Positions 49,083-58,261 of a stretch of DNA of 64,000 nt are shown here, one piece after another. The stretch is from Candidatus Eisenbergiella merdipullorum (GTDB lineage Bacteria; Bacillota; Clostridia; Lachnospirales; Lachnospiraceae). The notes under the pieces are model-generated. The model saw nothing but the letters and a program-made list of their open reading frames with translations, made no database searches and had not been told where the DNA came from. Each line of letters starts with the position of its first letter. The first letter of the stretch is position 1. The stretch lies in the NCBI GenBank assembly GCA_019118445.1, contig DWYY01000035.1:1-64000 (forward strand), read 5' to 3'. The position numbers and the translations under genes are program-made.

Positions 49083-52000
49083 CTACCTCCTTGTATTGGC
49101 ATAAAACGCTTCAATCTGTGCTGCTTCAGGGCTTAAACCCTTTTCCTCCATAGAAACGATGGTGGAAAGCATGCGCTCATAGTCATGAGGGATGATCTTT
49201 TTGAACTTGGGCAGGTATTCCTCAAAATTGTCAAGGATCTTCTTGCCCTTGGCCGAGTTGGTGCAGGCCACGTGCTCCTGGATCATTTCCTTCAGTTCCT
49301 GTACGTCATATTTGTTCGTCAGCTCGTGGGAGGATACCATTTCCTTGTTCAGGCGTATATAGAGGTCATTTCCCTCATCCAGAACATAGGCGATGCCTCC
49401 GCTCATTCCGGCAGCGAAGTTCTTGCCGGTGTGGCCGAGGACCACAACACGTCCGCCGGTCATATATTCACAGCCGTGGTCTCCCACGCCTTCCACCACC
49501 GCCATACAGCCGGAGTTACGAACGGCAAAACGTTCGCCTGCCACACCGTTTACAAAAACTTTTCCGCTGGTGGCGCCGTAAAGAGCGACGTTTCCGATGA
49601 TGATGTTGTCTTCCGCGGCAAAGCGGCTTCCCTTAGGCGGGTAAACGATCAGCTTTCCGCCGGAAAGGCCTTTTCCGAAGTAGTCGTTGCTGTCTCCGAT
49701 CAGCTCCAGGGTCAGTCCCTTAGGAATGAACGCGCCGAAGCTCTGTCCGCCGGAGCCGTTGCAGCGCACGCGGAAGGTATCGTCCTCCAGAGCGGTGCCG
49801 AATTTTCTGGTGATCTCCGCACCAAGGATGGTCCCTAAGGTGCGGTTGGTATTAGTCACATCCACTTCCACGCTGCCGCCGCGTCCGGTTTCCAGCCCTT
49901 TGGCAAACTGCTTTAAGAGCACCTTCTCATCCATGGTCTTCTCCAGGCCGAAGTCATAAACCTTTTTCGCGTCGAAACGCACGTCCTTACGGCCTTCATA
50001 AGGGTTGTTCAGGATGGAGCTGATGTCGATCTTCTTATATGCGGGCGGCAGACCCTCCTTCATGCCAAGCAGGTCGGTACGGCCGATCAGTTCATCCACG
50101 CTTCTGACGCCAAGCTTTGCCATGTATTCTCTCAGTTCCTGAGCGATGAAACGCATGAAGTTGATCACGTATTCCGGTTTCCCGCGGAATCTCTTTCTCA
50201 GCTCCGGGTTCTGGGTGGCGACGCCGACCGGACAGGTATCCAGGTTGCAGACACGCATCATAACGCAGCCCATGGTCACAAGGGGCGCCGTGGCAAAGCC
50301 GAATTCCTCCGCGCCCAGGATGGCAGCAATGGCCACATCCCGTCCGCTCATCAGCTTGCCGTCCGTTTCAATGCGCACGCGCTGGCGCAGGCCGTTTTCG
50401 ATCAGGGTCTGCTGGGTTTCTGCAAGGCCCAGCTCCCAGGGAAGTCCCGCATTGTGGATGGAGCTTCTGGGAGCCGCTCCCGTTCCTCCGTCATAGCCGG
50501 AGATCAGGATGACCTGCGCGCCGGCCTTGGCAACGCCTGCCGCGACCGTTCCCACGCCCTTTTCACTCACCAGCTTCACGGATATCCTCGCTTTGTTATT
50601 GGCATTTTTCAGGTCGTAAATGAGCTGGGCCAGATCTTCGATGGAGTAAATGTCATGGTGCGGCGGCGGAGAGATCAGACTCACGCCGGGCGTGGAATGA
50701 CGGGTTTTCGCGATCCACGGGTACACCTTTCCACCGGGCAGATGACCGCCCTCGCCAGGCTTGGCTCCCTGCGCCATTTTTATCTGAATTTCCTGGGCGC
50801 TCACCAGATACTCGCTGGTCACGCCGAACCGTCCGCTTGCCACCTGCTTGATGGCAGAGCAGCGGTTTAAGCCGTCCGGACCGATCTTCAGGCGGGCAGG
50901 GTCCTCGCCGCCCTCGCCGGAATTGGACTTTCCGTGCAGGATGTTCATGGCGATGGCCATGGTCTCATGGGCCTCCTGAGAGATGGAACCATAAGACATG
51001 GCGCCGGTCTTGAATCGGGTCACGATGGAATCCACGCTCTCCACTTCCTCAAGCGGAACGCCTTTTTTCGGATATTTGAAATCCATCAGGCCGCGCAGGT
51101 TTCTCACGCTGTCCTCCGCATTTACCATGGCGGTGTACTGCTTGAACAGCTCGTAGTCGCCTCTTCTCGTGGCCTCCTGCAGGGTATGGATGGTTGCGGG
51201 ATTGTAAAGGTGGTCGTCTCCGCCGCTTCTCATCTTATGATGTCCCGGGCTGTCCAGGGTCAGGTCCGTCTCCAGTCCCAGCGGGTCGAAGGCCATGGAG
51301 TGCAGATCGTCCACTTCTTTTTCAATATCTGCCAAGGAAATGCCGCCGATCCGGCAGACCGTATTGGTAAAGTACCGGTCGATCACGTCCTTGTCCAGGC
51401 CGATGGCCTCAAAGATCTGAGAGCCCTGATAGGACTGGATAGTGGAAATTCCCATCTTGGAAGCGATCTTGACGATTCCGTTCAGGATCGCGTTGTTGTA
51501 ATCGTTCACCGCGGCATAATAATCCTTATCCAGCATCTTGTTGTCGATCAGCTCTCTTATGGTCTCCTGTGCCAGGTAAGGATTGATGGCACAGGCTCCG
51601 TAACCCAACAGGGTTGCAAAATCGTGCACGTCCCTGGGTTCACCGGACTCTAGGATCAGCGCCACGCTGGTGCGCTTTTTGGTCTTTACCAGGTGCTGGT
51701 TCATGGCGGATACGGCAAGCAGAGAGGGCATTGCCACATGGTTTTCATCCACGCCTCTGTCCGAAAGGATCAGGATGTTCGCCCCTTCTCTGTAGCAGCG
51801 GTCCACCTCCACATACAGCCGCTCGATGGCGCGCTCCAGTTTGGTATTTTTATAATAGGTGATCGGCACGACGGCAACCTTGAAGCCTTCCACGTCCATG
51901 CTCTTGATCTTCAGCAGGTCGGTGTTGGTAAGGATCGGGTTGTTCACCTTGAGCACGTTGCAGTTCTTCGCCTTTTCCTCCAGCACATCCCCTTCCGCGC

Positions 52001-53627
52001 CGATATAGACGGTGGTAGAAGTCACCACGCGTTCCCGGATGGCATCGATAGGCGGGTTGGTCACCTGCGCAAAAAGCTGCTTGAAGGAATGGAACAGCGG
52101 ATGATGCGTTTTGCTCAAAAAAGGCAGCGGCGTATCCACGCCCATTGCCGCCGTAGCTTCCGAACCGTTTTTCGCCATGGGAAGGATGCTGGTCTTGAGT
52201 TCGTCGTAGGTATAACCGAACGCCTTCTGCAGGCGGGCTCTCTCTTCGGATGTATATTCCGGCACGCGCTCGTTGGGGATCTTCAGATTTTTCAGCTCCA
52301 CCAGGTTGCTGTCCAGCCACTCGCCATAAGGCTGGCGGGAAGCATAGGACTCCTTGAGATGATCGTCATCGATCACCTCACCCTTCACCGTATCCACCAG
52401 AAGCATCTTGCCCGGGTGCAGCCTCTCCTTCAGGCGGATTCTGGTGGGATCGATGTCCAGAACACCCACCTCGGAAGAAAGGATCAGCGTATCGTCATCC
52501 AGGATCATGTAGCGGGACGGACGCAGGCCGTTCCGGTCAAGCACAGCGCCCATGATGTCCCCATCGGAAAACAGGATGGAAGCCGGGCCGTCCCAGGGCT
52601 CCATCATGGTCGCATAGTATTGGTAGAAATCCCGTTTGGTCTGGGACATGGTTTTGTTGTTGGCCCAGGGCTCCGGAATGGTGATCATCACCGCCAGCGG
52701 CAGGTCCATACCGCTCATCACCAGAAATTCCAGCGTGTTATCCAGCATGGCGGAATCGGAGCCGTTGGGATTGATGGCCGGAAGCACCTTATAGAGCTGA
52801 TCGCGCAGATGCTCCGACTGCATGTTTTCTTCTCTGGCAAGCATTTTGTCGTAGTTGCCGCGGATCGTATTGATCTCCCCATTGTGAACGATGAATCGGT
52901 TCGGGTGCGCCCTCTCCCAGCTGGGATTGGTATTGGTGGAGAAACGGGAATGCACGATGGCGATGGCGGATATATAATCCGGACTCTGCAGATCCGTGAA
53001 GAAGGTGCGGAGCTGTCCTACCAGGAACATGCCCTTATAGACGATCGTCCGGCTGGACAGGGAAACCACGTAAGTGTTGTCGCTGGACTGCTCGAACACA
53101 CGCCTTGCGATATACAGTTTTCTGTCAAAATCGATGCCTTTGGGCGTGGCCGCAGGTTTTTTCACAAAGCCCTGCATGATATAGGGCATACATTCCAGCG
53201 CACGCTCTCCCAGCACAGAAGGGCTGCAGGGAACCTCACGCCATCCGAGGAAGGTCAGGCCTTCCTTTTCCACGATGATCTCAAACATCTTTTTGGCCTG
53301 GTTTCTTTTCAGCTCATCCTGCGGAAAGAAGAACATGCCGACGCCGTATTCCCTTTCCCCGCCTAGCTCGATTCCGAGGGGCTTTGTCACCTTCTGAAAA
53401 AAGGCGTGCGGGATCTGCGTCAGAATACCCACGCCGTCTCCGGTCTTTCCTTCCGCATCCTTTCCTGCACGGTGCTCCAGATGTTCCACGATCTTCAGCG
53501 CATTTTCCACAGTGGAACGGGACTTCACTCCCTTAATGTTCACACATGCGCCGATGCCGCAGTTATCATGCTCAAAACTCTGATCATGCAGAGGTGCCAT
53601 TGGAACCGTTCTTTTCGCATCAAACAT
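49083..53627 (-). CDS. gltB: Glutamate synthase large subunit
   Basis: 1514 aa; HDNCGIGACVNIKG (N-terminal nucleophile), GEGGEDPARLKIGPDGLNRCSAIKQVASGRFGVTSEYL, YDGGTGAAPRSSIHNAGLPWELGLAE, C-terminal GXGXG repeats. Confidence 0.97.
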   Translation of the reverse strand: MFDAKRTVPMAPLHDQSFEHDNCGIGACVNIKGVKSRSTVENALKIVEHLEHRAGKDAEGKTGDGVGILTQIPHAFFQKVTKPLGIELGGEREYGVGMFFFPQDELKRNQAKKMFEIIVEKEGLTFLGWREVPCSPSVLGERALECMPYIMQGFVKKPAATPKGIDFDRKLYIARRVFEQSSDNTYVVSLSSRTIVYKGMFLVGQLRTFFTDLQSPDYISAIAIVHSRFSTNTNPSWERAHPNRFIVHNGEINTIRGNYDKMLAREENMQSEHLRDQLYKVLPAINPNGSDSAMLDNTLEFLVMSGMDLPLAVMITIPEPWANNKTMSQTKRDFYQYYATMMEPWDGPASILFSDGDIMGAVLDRNGLRPSRYMILDDDTLILSSEVGVLDIDPTRIRLKERLHPGKMLLVDTVKGEVIDDDHLKESYASRQPYGEWLDSNLVELKNLKIPNERVPEYTSEERARLQKAFGYTYDELKTSILPMAKNGSEATAAMGVDTPLPFLSKTHHPLFHSFKQLFAQVTNPPIDAIRERVVTSTTVYIGAEGDVLEEKAKNCNVLKVNNPILTNTDLLKIKSMDVEGFKVAVVPITYYKNTKLERAIERLYVEVDRCYREGANILILSDRGVDENHVAMPSLLAVSAMNQHLVKTKKRTSVALILESGEPRDVHDFATLLGYGACAINPYLAQETIRELIDNKMLDKDYYAAVNDYNNAILNGIVKIASKMGISTIQSYQGSQIFEAIGLDKDVIDRYFTNTVCRIGGISLADIEKEVDDLHSMAFDPLGLETDLTLDSPGHHKMRSGGDDHLYNPATIHTLQEATRRGDYELFKQYTAMVNAEDSVRNLRGLMDFKYPKKGVPLEEVESVDSIVTRFKTGAMSYGSISQEAHETMAIAMNILHGKSNSGEGGEDPARLKIGPDGLNRCSAIKQVASGRFGVTSEYLVSAQEIQIKMAQGAKPGEGGHLPGGKVYPWIAKTRHSTPGVSLISPPPHHDIYSIEDLAQLIYDLKNANNKARISVKLVSEKGVGTVAAGVAKAGAQVILISGYDGGTGAAPRSSIHNAGLPWELGLAETQQTLIENGLRQRVRIETDGKLMSGRDVAIAAILGAEEFGFATAPLVTMGCVMMRVCNLDTCPVGVATQNPELRKRFRGKPEYVINFMRFIAQELREYMAKLGVRSVDELIGRTDLLGMKEGLPPAYKKIDISSILNNPYEGRKDVRFDAKKVYDFGLEKTMDEKVLLKQFAKGLETGRGGSVEVDVTNTNRTLGTILGAEITRKFGTALEDDTFRVRCNGSGGQSFGAFIPKGLTLELIGDSNDYFGKGLSGGKLIVYPPKGSRFAAEDNIIIGNVALYGATSGKVFVNGVAGERFAVRNSGCMAVVEGVGDHGCEYMTGGRVVVLGHTGKNFAAGMSGGIAYVLDEGNDLYIRLNKEMVSSHELTNKYDVQELKEMIQEHVACTNSAKGKKILDNFEEYLPKFKKIIPHDYERMLSTIVSMEEKGLSPEAAQIEAFYANTRR

Positions 53628-53718
53628 ATGCTTCTCTCCTTTTCTTCCTGTTCTGCCCCGGGTACTTCACCATAGGCCGCTGCGTTTTGCGGGCCGTAAT
53701 TGTGTTTATCCATAAAAA

Positions 53719-53753
53719 AAGTCGCAAAGAGACCTTTTTCGCCCCATTGCGAC
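53719..53753 (-). terminator. Intrinsic terminator in the gltB 5' leader
   Basis: Minus strand agtcgcaatggggcgaaaaaggtctctttgcgact followed by tttttt. Confidence 0.6.
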
Positions 53754-53760
53754 TGTTGGT

Positions 53761-53789
53761 ATTATAGTACAGTTTTTCTCGTTTGTAAA
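53761..53789 (-). promoter_or_regulatory. Predicted sigma-A promoter for gltB
   Basis: Minus strand TTTACA (53789-53784), 17-nt spacer, TATAAT (53766-53761). Confidence 0.65.
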
Positions 53790-53860
53790 TAACGAATTTT
53801 TATTAAATTGTCTGATTATTCGAAAATAATTGTATTACATTATTATTGTCTGACTTTTAT

Positions 53861-54827
53861 TTAATATATATCTTTATTTTCTGTTATTTTATTTTTTCCT
53901 CGTATATGCCTGACAATTCGTCTCACATGAGAAAGCACCTCTTCCTGTCCCAGCAGGTCGTATTCCCCGGCTCTTACGCTGTCCAGGAACTCCTGAACAT
54001 CTTCCAGATCCCGGCGCAGAAGATAATAGTGCAGCGCCCTCTCATTCGCATTTTTGCAGAAGCAGTCTGCATACCCCTCCTCGCAGAAGGAAAACAGATC
54101 AGCCTCCTTCGGCGCAAGCATCACATTTTCCCAGTCGATCAGCCATAGTTTTCCCTGCGGATCACGAATCAGGTTACCTCCATGAATATCCGTATGGCAC
54201 AGAACAAATGGCAGATTTTCCTTTTTCATCCACTCCGCCTCTCTGCGCAGCGCTTCCACTCTGCCAAGGAGCAGCTCCCTCTCCCCTTCGGCCTCCTTTC
54301 GGAACGCTTCCGGAAGCTGTCCTGTTTCCCGTAAAAGAAGCTGCTCCAGCCTGTCGCAGAAAGATAGCTCATAAGTCTCCGACGGACAGATATCCGCGAA
54401 GCCTTCTCCCGGAATCATGTGCAGTTCCTTTACCAGTGCCGAAAGCTGACGAAGCTCTTCTTCGGTATAGGGCCTGCCATATCCCACCGCATCTCCCAGT
54501 ATATAAGAAAAAAGTGCTCCCGCAATCCGGCCACGGACATAGAAAAGGCTGCCTTCCACAGTCCGGATGGGACGACAGATTCTGTCCTGCAATCCGGTTT
54601 TTCCCAGCCGCTCCAGCACCTGAAGCCAGACGGGAAGACGCTTCAGCCCCTGCTTTCCCACCTCTGTATCCGTATCATATATCTTCAGGAGGAAACGCTC
54701 CTCCATGCAGTAGGTACGCCCTACCGTTCCTCCGGCAATCCGCGTAATCCGTTCCGTCCGAATGCCATAATAGTCCGCAAGGTCTTTTTTTTACATCCGG
54801 TTCTCCGTTTTTCAGAATTCGTTCCAT
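53861..54827 (-). pseudogene. Phosphotransferase family gene (APH/choline kinase-like), reading frame interrupted at an A8 tract
   Basis: FVLCHTDIHGGNLIRDPQGKLWLIDWENVMLAPKEADLF kinase motif. N-terminus MERILKNGEPDVKK is in another frame from DLADYYGIRTERITRIAGGTVGRTYCMEERFLLKIYD; removing one A from the A8 joins them. Confidence 0.7.
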
Positions 54828-55082
54828 CGCTCTTCTCCCCTCTCCGCACCATGGCACGTACAAAATCAATAAGAATGAACTTCAGATATTTCTTTTCGCC
54901 ATTCTATCATACACCGGGATTTTTTACGAAAAAATTTTTCTGAAGAGTTCCTCAAAAAATGTCTCATCCCTTGACGGATTCTTTTACCAGCCATATAATT
55001 ATTAAAGATAATTATCTATAGTAACTTATTTAACAAATAAAATTCCATCTACATCCGGAATCTTCAGAAAGGAAGGTATCCC

Positions 55083-55520
55083 ATGACCACCACCGCACTC
55101 AAACAACTGCTCGATTCCTGCTTTGTGGCGAAGCGGGTCATAGAGACACTCCCGGAGCTTCCTCCGGGAATGAAACCCCGGCATATCCACGTCCTGGATG
55201 CCGTACACACGCTTCAGGAGCAGAACGGCTCCTGCCGGGTCAGCGACGTGAGCGTCCGCCTGAACGTCACCCTGCCCAGCGTCACAAAGCTGGTACAGGA
55301 GCTGGAAAGCAGAGGGCTTCTGGAAAAACGTGCGGATTCCCGGGACGGGCGTGTCATCCTGCTCGTGCTCACACTGGAGGGCGAAACATGCTTCCGACGT
55401 TATGTCCGGGACATGCATGCAAGCTGGAGCGCCGCCCTTTCGGATATTTCCGATGAGCAGGTGAAGGAAACCGTTCATATTCTGAACCGCCTTCTCGAAA
55501 CCATGCCGGATCAGGTATAA
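55083..55520 (+). CDS. MarR family transcriptional regulator
   Basis: GSCRVSDVSVRLNVTLPSVTKLVQELESRGLLEKRADSRDGRVILLVLTLEGETCF. Confidence 0.93.
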   Translation: MTTTALKQLLDSCFVAKRVIETLPELPPGMKPRHIHVLDAVHTLQEQNGSCRVSDVSVRLNVTLPSVTKLVQELESRGLLEKRADSRDGRVILLVLTLEGETCFRRYVRDMHASWSAALSDISDEQVKETVHILNRLLETMPDQV

Positions 55521-55592
55521 AGCATTCCGTCACACATCTGATCCGGTCAATCATGCTGTCAAGAAATAAGATAAGAAAGGGAACGATTTATT

Positions 55593-56942
55593 ATGGAAGA
55601 AAAAACGCAAAAGTCACTTTCCTTCACTGAAGGTCCCATTTTTTCCTCTCTCATCCGTTTTGCTCTCCCCGTTCTGGGTTCTCTGATCCTGCAGGCGGCC
55701 TATGGCGCGGTGGATCTTCTGGTTGTCGGCTGGTTCGGCGATGCAGCGAGCATCTCGGCAGTAGGGACCGGAAGCACTTTCATGCAGATGGTAACTCTTA
55801 TCATCACCAGCCTCGCCATGGGAACCACTGTTACCATCGGCCAGCACATCGGAGAAAAGAAACCGGAGGAGGCGGGCAATGCCATCGGAACGACGATCCT
55901 CCTGTTTGCGGTTGCGGGCATCGCGCTCACCATCCTGCTGGAAGCATTTGCCGGCCCTCTGGCGAACATCCTGCAGGTTCCCGCTGAATCCTTTGACAAA
56001 ACCGTGCTCTACATCCGCATTTGCTCCGGGGGAATTCTGGTCATCATCGCCTATAACGTGATCAGCGGCATCCTGCGCGGCGTGGGAAACGCCAATCTTC
56101 CCTTCCTCTTTGTTGGCATCGCCTGTGTGGTAAACATCGTGGGGGATCTGCTGCTGGTGGGCGTATTCCACATGGATGTGGCGGGCGCGGCCATCGCCAC
56201 CGTACTGGCGCAGTTTGTCTCCGTTGTCGTCTCTCTCGCCGTCCTCAGAAAACAGGCCCTTCCCATCCGCTTCTCCCTGAAGCAGTGCAGATTTTATCCC
56301 AGAGAGCTGAAGATGATTCTGCATGTGGGCATTCCCATTGCCGTTCAGGAAACCATGGTACAGATCTCCTTCCTGGTCATCAATTCCATCGTCAATAACA
56401 TGGGACTCATGCCCTCTGCCGGATATGGCGTTGCGCAGAAGATCGTGTCCTTCATCATGCTGATCCCCTCCTCCGTCATGCAGAGTCTGTCCGCCTTCGT
56501 GGCACAGAATATCGGCGCCGGCAAAAAGGACCGGGCCTGGAAGGGCTTTTTCACCGCCATGCTCTCCGGCTGCACGCTGGGAATCTTCATCTTTCTCGCC
56601 GGCTTTTTCGGCGGCGACTTCCTTTCCTCCTTCTTCACCTCCGACACGGAGGTCATCGCCCAGAGCGCCGCTTATCTGAGGGGCTTTTCCGCAGAATGCA
56701 TCCTCACCTGCATCCTTTTCTCCAGCATCGGCTACTTCAACGGATGCGGAAACAGCCTGCCCGTCATGGTTCAGGGAATCAGCTCCGCCTTCCTGATCCG
56801 TATTCCGGTCTCCTTATTCATGGCGTCGCTTCCCAATACCAATCTGACCCTGGTGGGACTTTCCACACCCATCACCACCGTGTATGGGATTCTGTTTTTC
56901 CTGGTGTGCTTTGGGTGGCTGAAAAGGAAACAGAGGCTGTAA
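55593..56942 (+). CDS. MATE family efflux transporter
   Basis: FALPVLGSLILQAAYGAVDLLVVGWFGDAASISAVGTGSTFMQMVTLIITSLAMGTTVTIGQHIG. Confidence 0.93.
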   Translation: MEEKTQKSLSFTEGPIFSSLIRFALPVLGSLILQAAYGAVDLLVVGWFGDAASISAVGTGSTFMQMVTLIITSLAMGTTVTIGQHIGEKKPEEAGNAIGTTILLFAVAGIALTILLEAFAGPLANILQVPAESFDKTVLYIRICSGGILVIIAYNVISGILRGVGNANLPFLFVGIACVVNIVGDLLLVGVFHMDVAGAAIATVLAQFVSVVVSLAVLRKQALPIRFSLKQCRFYPRELKMILHVGIPIAVQETMVQISFLVINSIVNNMGLMPSAGYGVAQKIVSFIMLIPSSVMQSLSAFVAQNIGAGKKDRAWKGFFTAMLSGCTLGIFIFLAGFFGGDFLSSFFTSDTEVIAQSAAYLRGFSAECILTCILFSSIGYFNGCGNSLPVMVQGISSAFLIRIPVSLFMASLPNTNLTLVGLSTPITTVYGILFFLVCFGWLKRKQRL

Positions 56943-57064
56943 AGCTTCTGTTTCCAATCAATTATCATATTGTTTTTCATTATTATTTTCCAATAAATTT
57001 TAATTCATTTTTATTGTTTTTTTACTTAGATCGCATATAACAGCACCAAGAGGAGGTGCTTTTC

Positions 57065-57382
57065 ATGGAACTGACTGCAAATTTTCTGACGCGGCTTATT
57101 CCGATCTCACAGTTCAACAAAGGGCAGGCTTCCAAAATATTTGACCGTCTGCGCTCAGAACCCGAGCTGATCGTTTTGAAGAATAATCAGCCTTCTGCAG
57201 TAATTTTTGCCCCTGATGAATACATCAGACTGGCAGAAATTGAAGAAGATTATAACCTGCTCATCGGAAGCGGGAAAATGCCTCCCCCCCTGGGGAATAA
57301 AGGAACCAATCTGACCGGACTGTTTAAAATCAAATTTCACCGGTCCTTCCATATGGATGCAATTTCAAAATTCAATCTTTAA
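57065..57382 (+). CDS. Phd/YefM-like antitoxin, orphan
   Basis: LIPISQFNKGQASKIFDRLRSEPELIVLKNNQPSAVIFAPDEYIRLAEIEEDYNLL is Phd/YefM-like; the C-terminal part after a C7 run is not recognisable; no toxin gene next to it. Confidence 0.6.
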   Translation: MELTANFLTRLIPISQFNKGQASKIFDRLRSEPELIVLKNNQPSAVIFAPDEYIRLAEIEEDYNLLIGSGKMPPPLGNKGTNLTGLFKIKFHRSFHMDAISKFNL

Positions 57383-57683
57383 ATTCTTTTCGACACTTTT
57401 TACAAATTTTTTTCAAAAAATTTAGTCATTTTTTCTTTTTCACCATCTCCAAATCATCAACTGATTTTTTCTATCAAAATTCACAGAAATTTAATGGCCT
57501 CCGCAGCCCTTTTATGGTAAAATTATAAAACCGTGTCAATGATACGAATTTTCAATTACAACCAAGGGGGAAAATCCCCGCGGAGCGGCAGGCGCAGGCA
57601 GTGTTGTGACCAGAGGGCAGCTGAGGGATCTGCCGGAAAGGATTCTGTAAGCCTTCCGTCCCGTGAGAAATGAAATGGAGGCC

Positions 57684-57728
57684 GGCACGAACGAAAGTTC
57701 ATGCCAAAGAATGGCTCCGCCATTTTTT
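57684..57728 (+). promoter_or_regulatory. Structured leader with intrinsic terminator upstream of the hydrogenase operon
   Basis: Hairpin ggca-c-gaac-gaaa-gttc-a-tgcc (57684-57705), then terminator aatggc-tcc-gccatttttt (57710-57728), 45 bp before the nuoE-like ATG. Confidence 0.6.
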
Positions 57729-57772
57729 CTCGATTAAAACGCCGCCTGACGGCGGCAAAAAAAGGAGGAAGT

Positions 57773-58261
57773 ATGTTAACGCACGAAGAAATCAGCAGTC
57801 TCGACGAGATCCTGCAGAGGCACGATTACGACAGCTCGTCTGTCATTGCCGTCATGCAGGATATCCAGAAGAAATACCGCTACCTTCCGCAGGAAGCGCT
57901 CACCTATATCGCTCATCAGCTCCATCTGAGTGAAGCGAAGGTTTACGGGGTTGCTACCTTCTATGAAAATTTCTCTCTGGATCCCAAGGGCAGGTATGTC
58001 ATTAAGGTGTGCGACGGAACGGCATGTCATGTCCGCAAGTCGGTTCCCATCCTGGAGGAATTCCGAAATGTTCTCGGACTGTCCGAGGATAAACCCACCT
58101 CCGACGATATGCTTTTTACGCTGGAGACCGTTTCCTGCCTGGGCGCCTGCGGGCTCGCCCCGGTATGTACCGTCAATGACAAGGTCCATGCGGCGATGAC
58201 GCCCGAAAAGGCCAGAGAACTCATTCAGGAATTAAGACAGGAGGCAGCCAATGAGAATTAA
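57773..58261 (+). CDS. NuoE-like 2Fe-2S subunit of NADH-dependent [FeFe] hydrogenase
   Basis: YRYLPQEALTYIAHQLHLSEAKVYGVATFYENFSLDPKGRYVIKVCDGTACHVRKS; TVSCLGACGLAPVCTVND. Confidence 0.93.
   Translation: MLTHEEISSLDEILQRHDYDSSSVIAVMQDIQKKYRYLPQEALTYIAHQLHLSEAKVYGVATFYENFSLDPKGRYVIKVCDGTACHVRKSVPILEEFRNVLGLSEDKPTSDDMLFTLETVSCLGACGLAPVCTVNDKVHAAMTPEKARELIQELRQEAANEN

Noticed and set aside
51693-53366. 557-aa plus-strand ORF opposite gltB
   Set aside because: Antisense shadow ORF of a strongly conserved gltB; composition (His/Arg/Gln-rich) is typical of reverse-frame translation.
55083-56942. MarR plus MATE pair as a new resistance system
   Set aside because: Frequent regulator-exporter arrangement.
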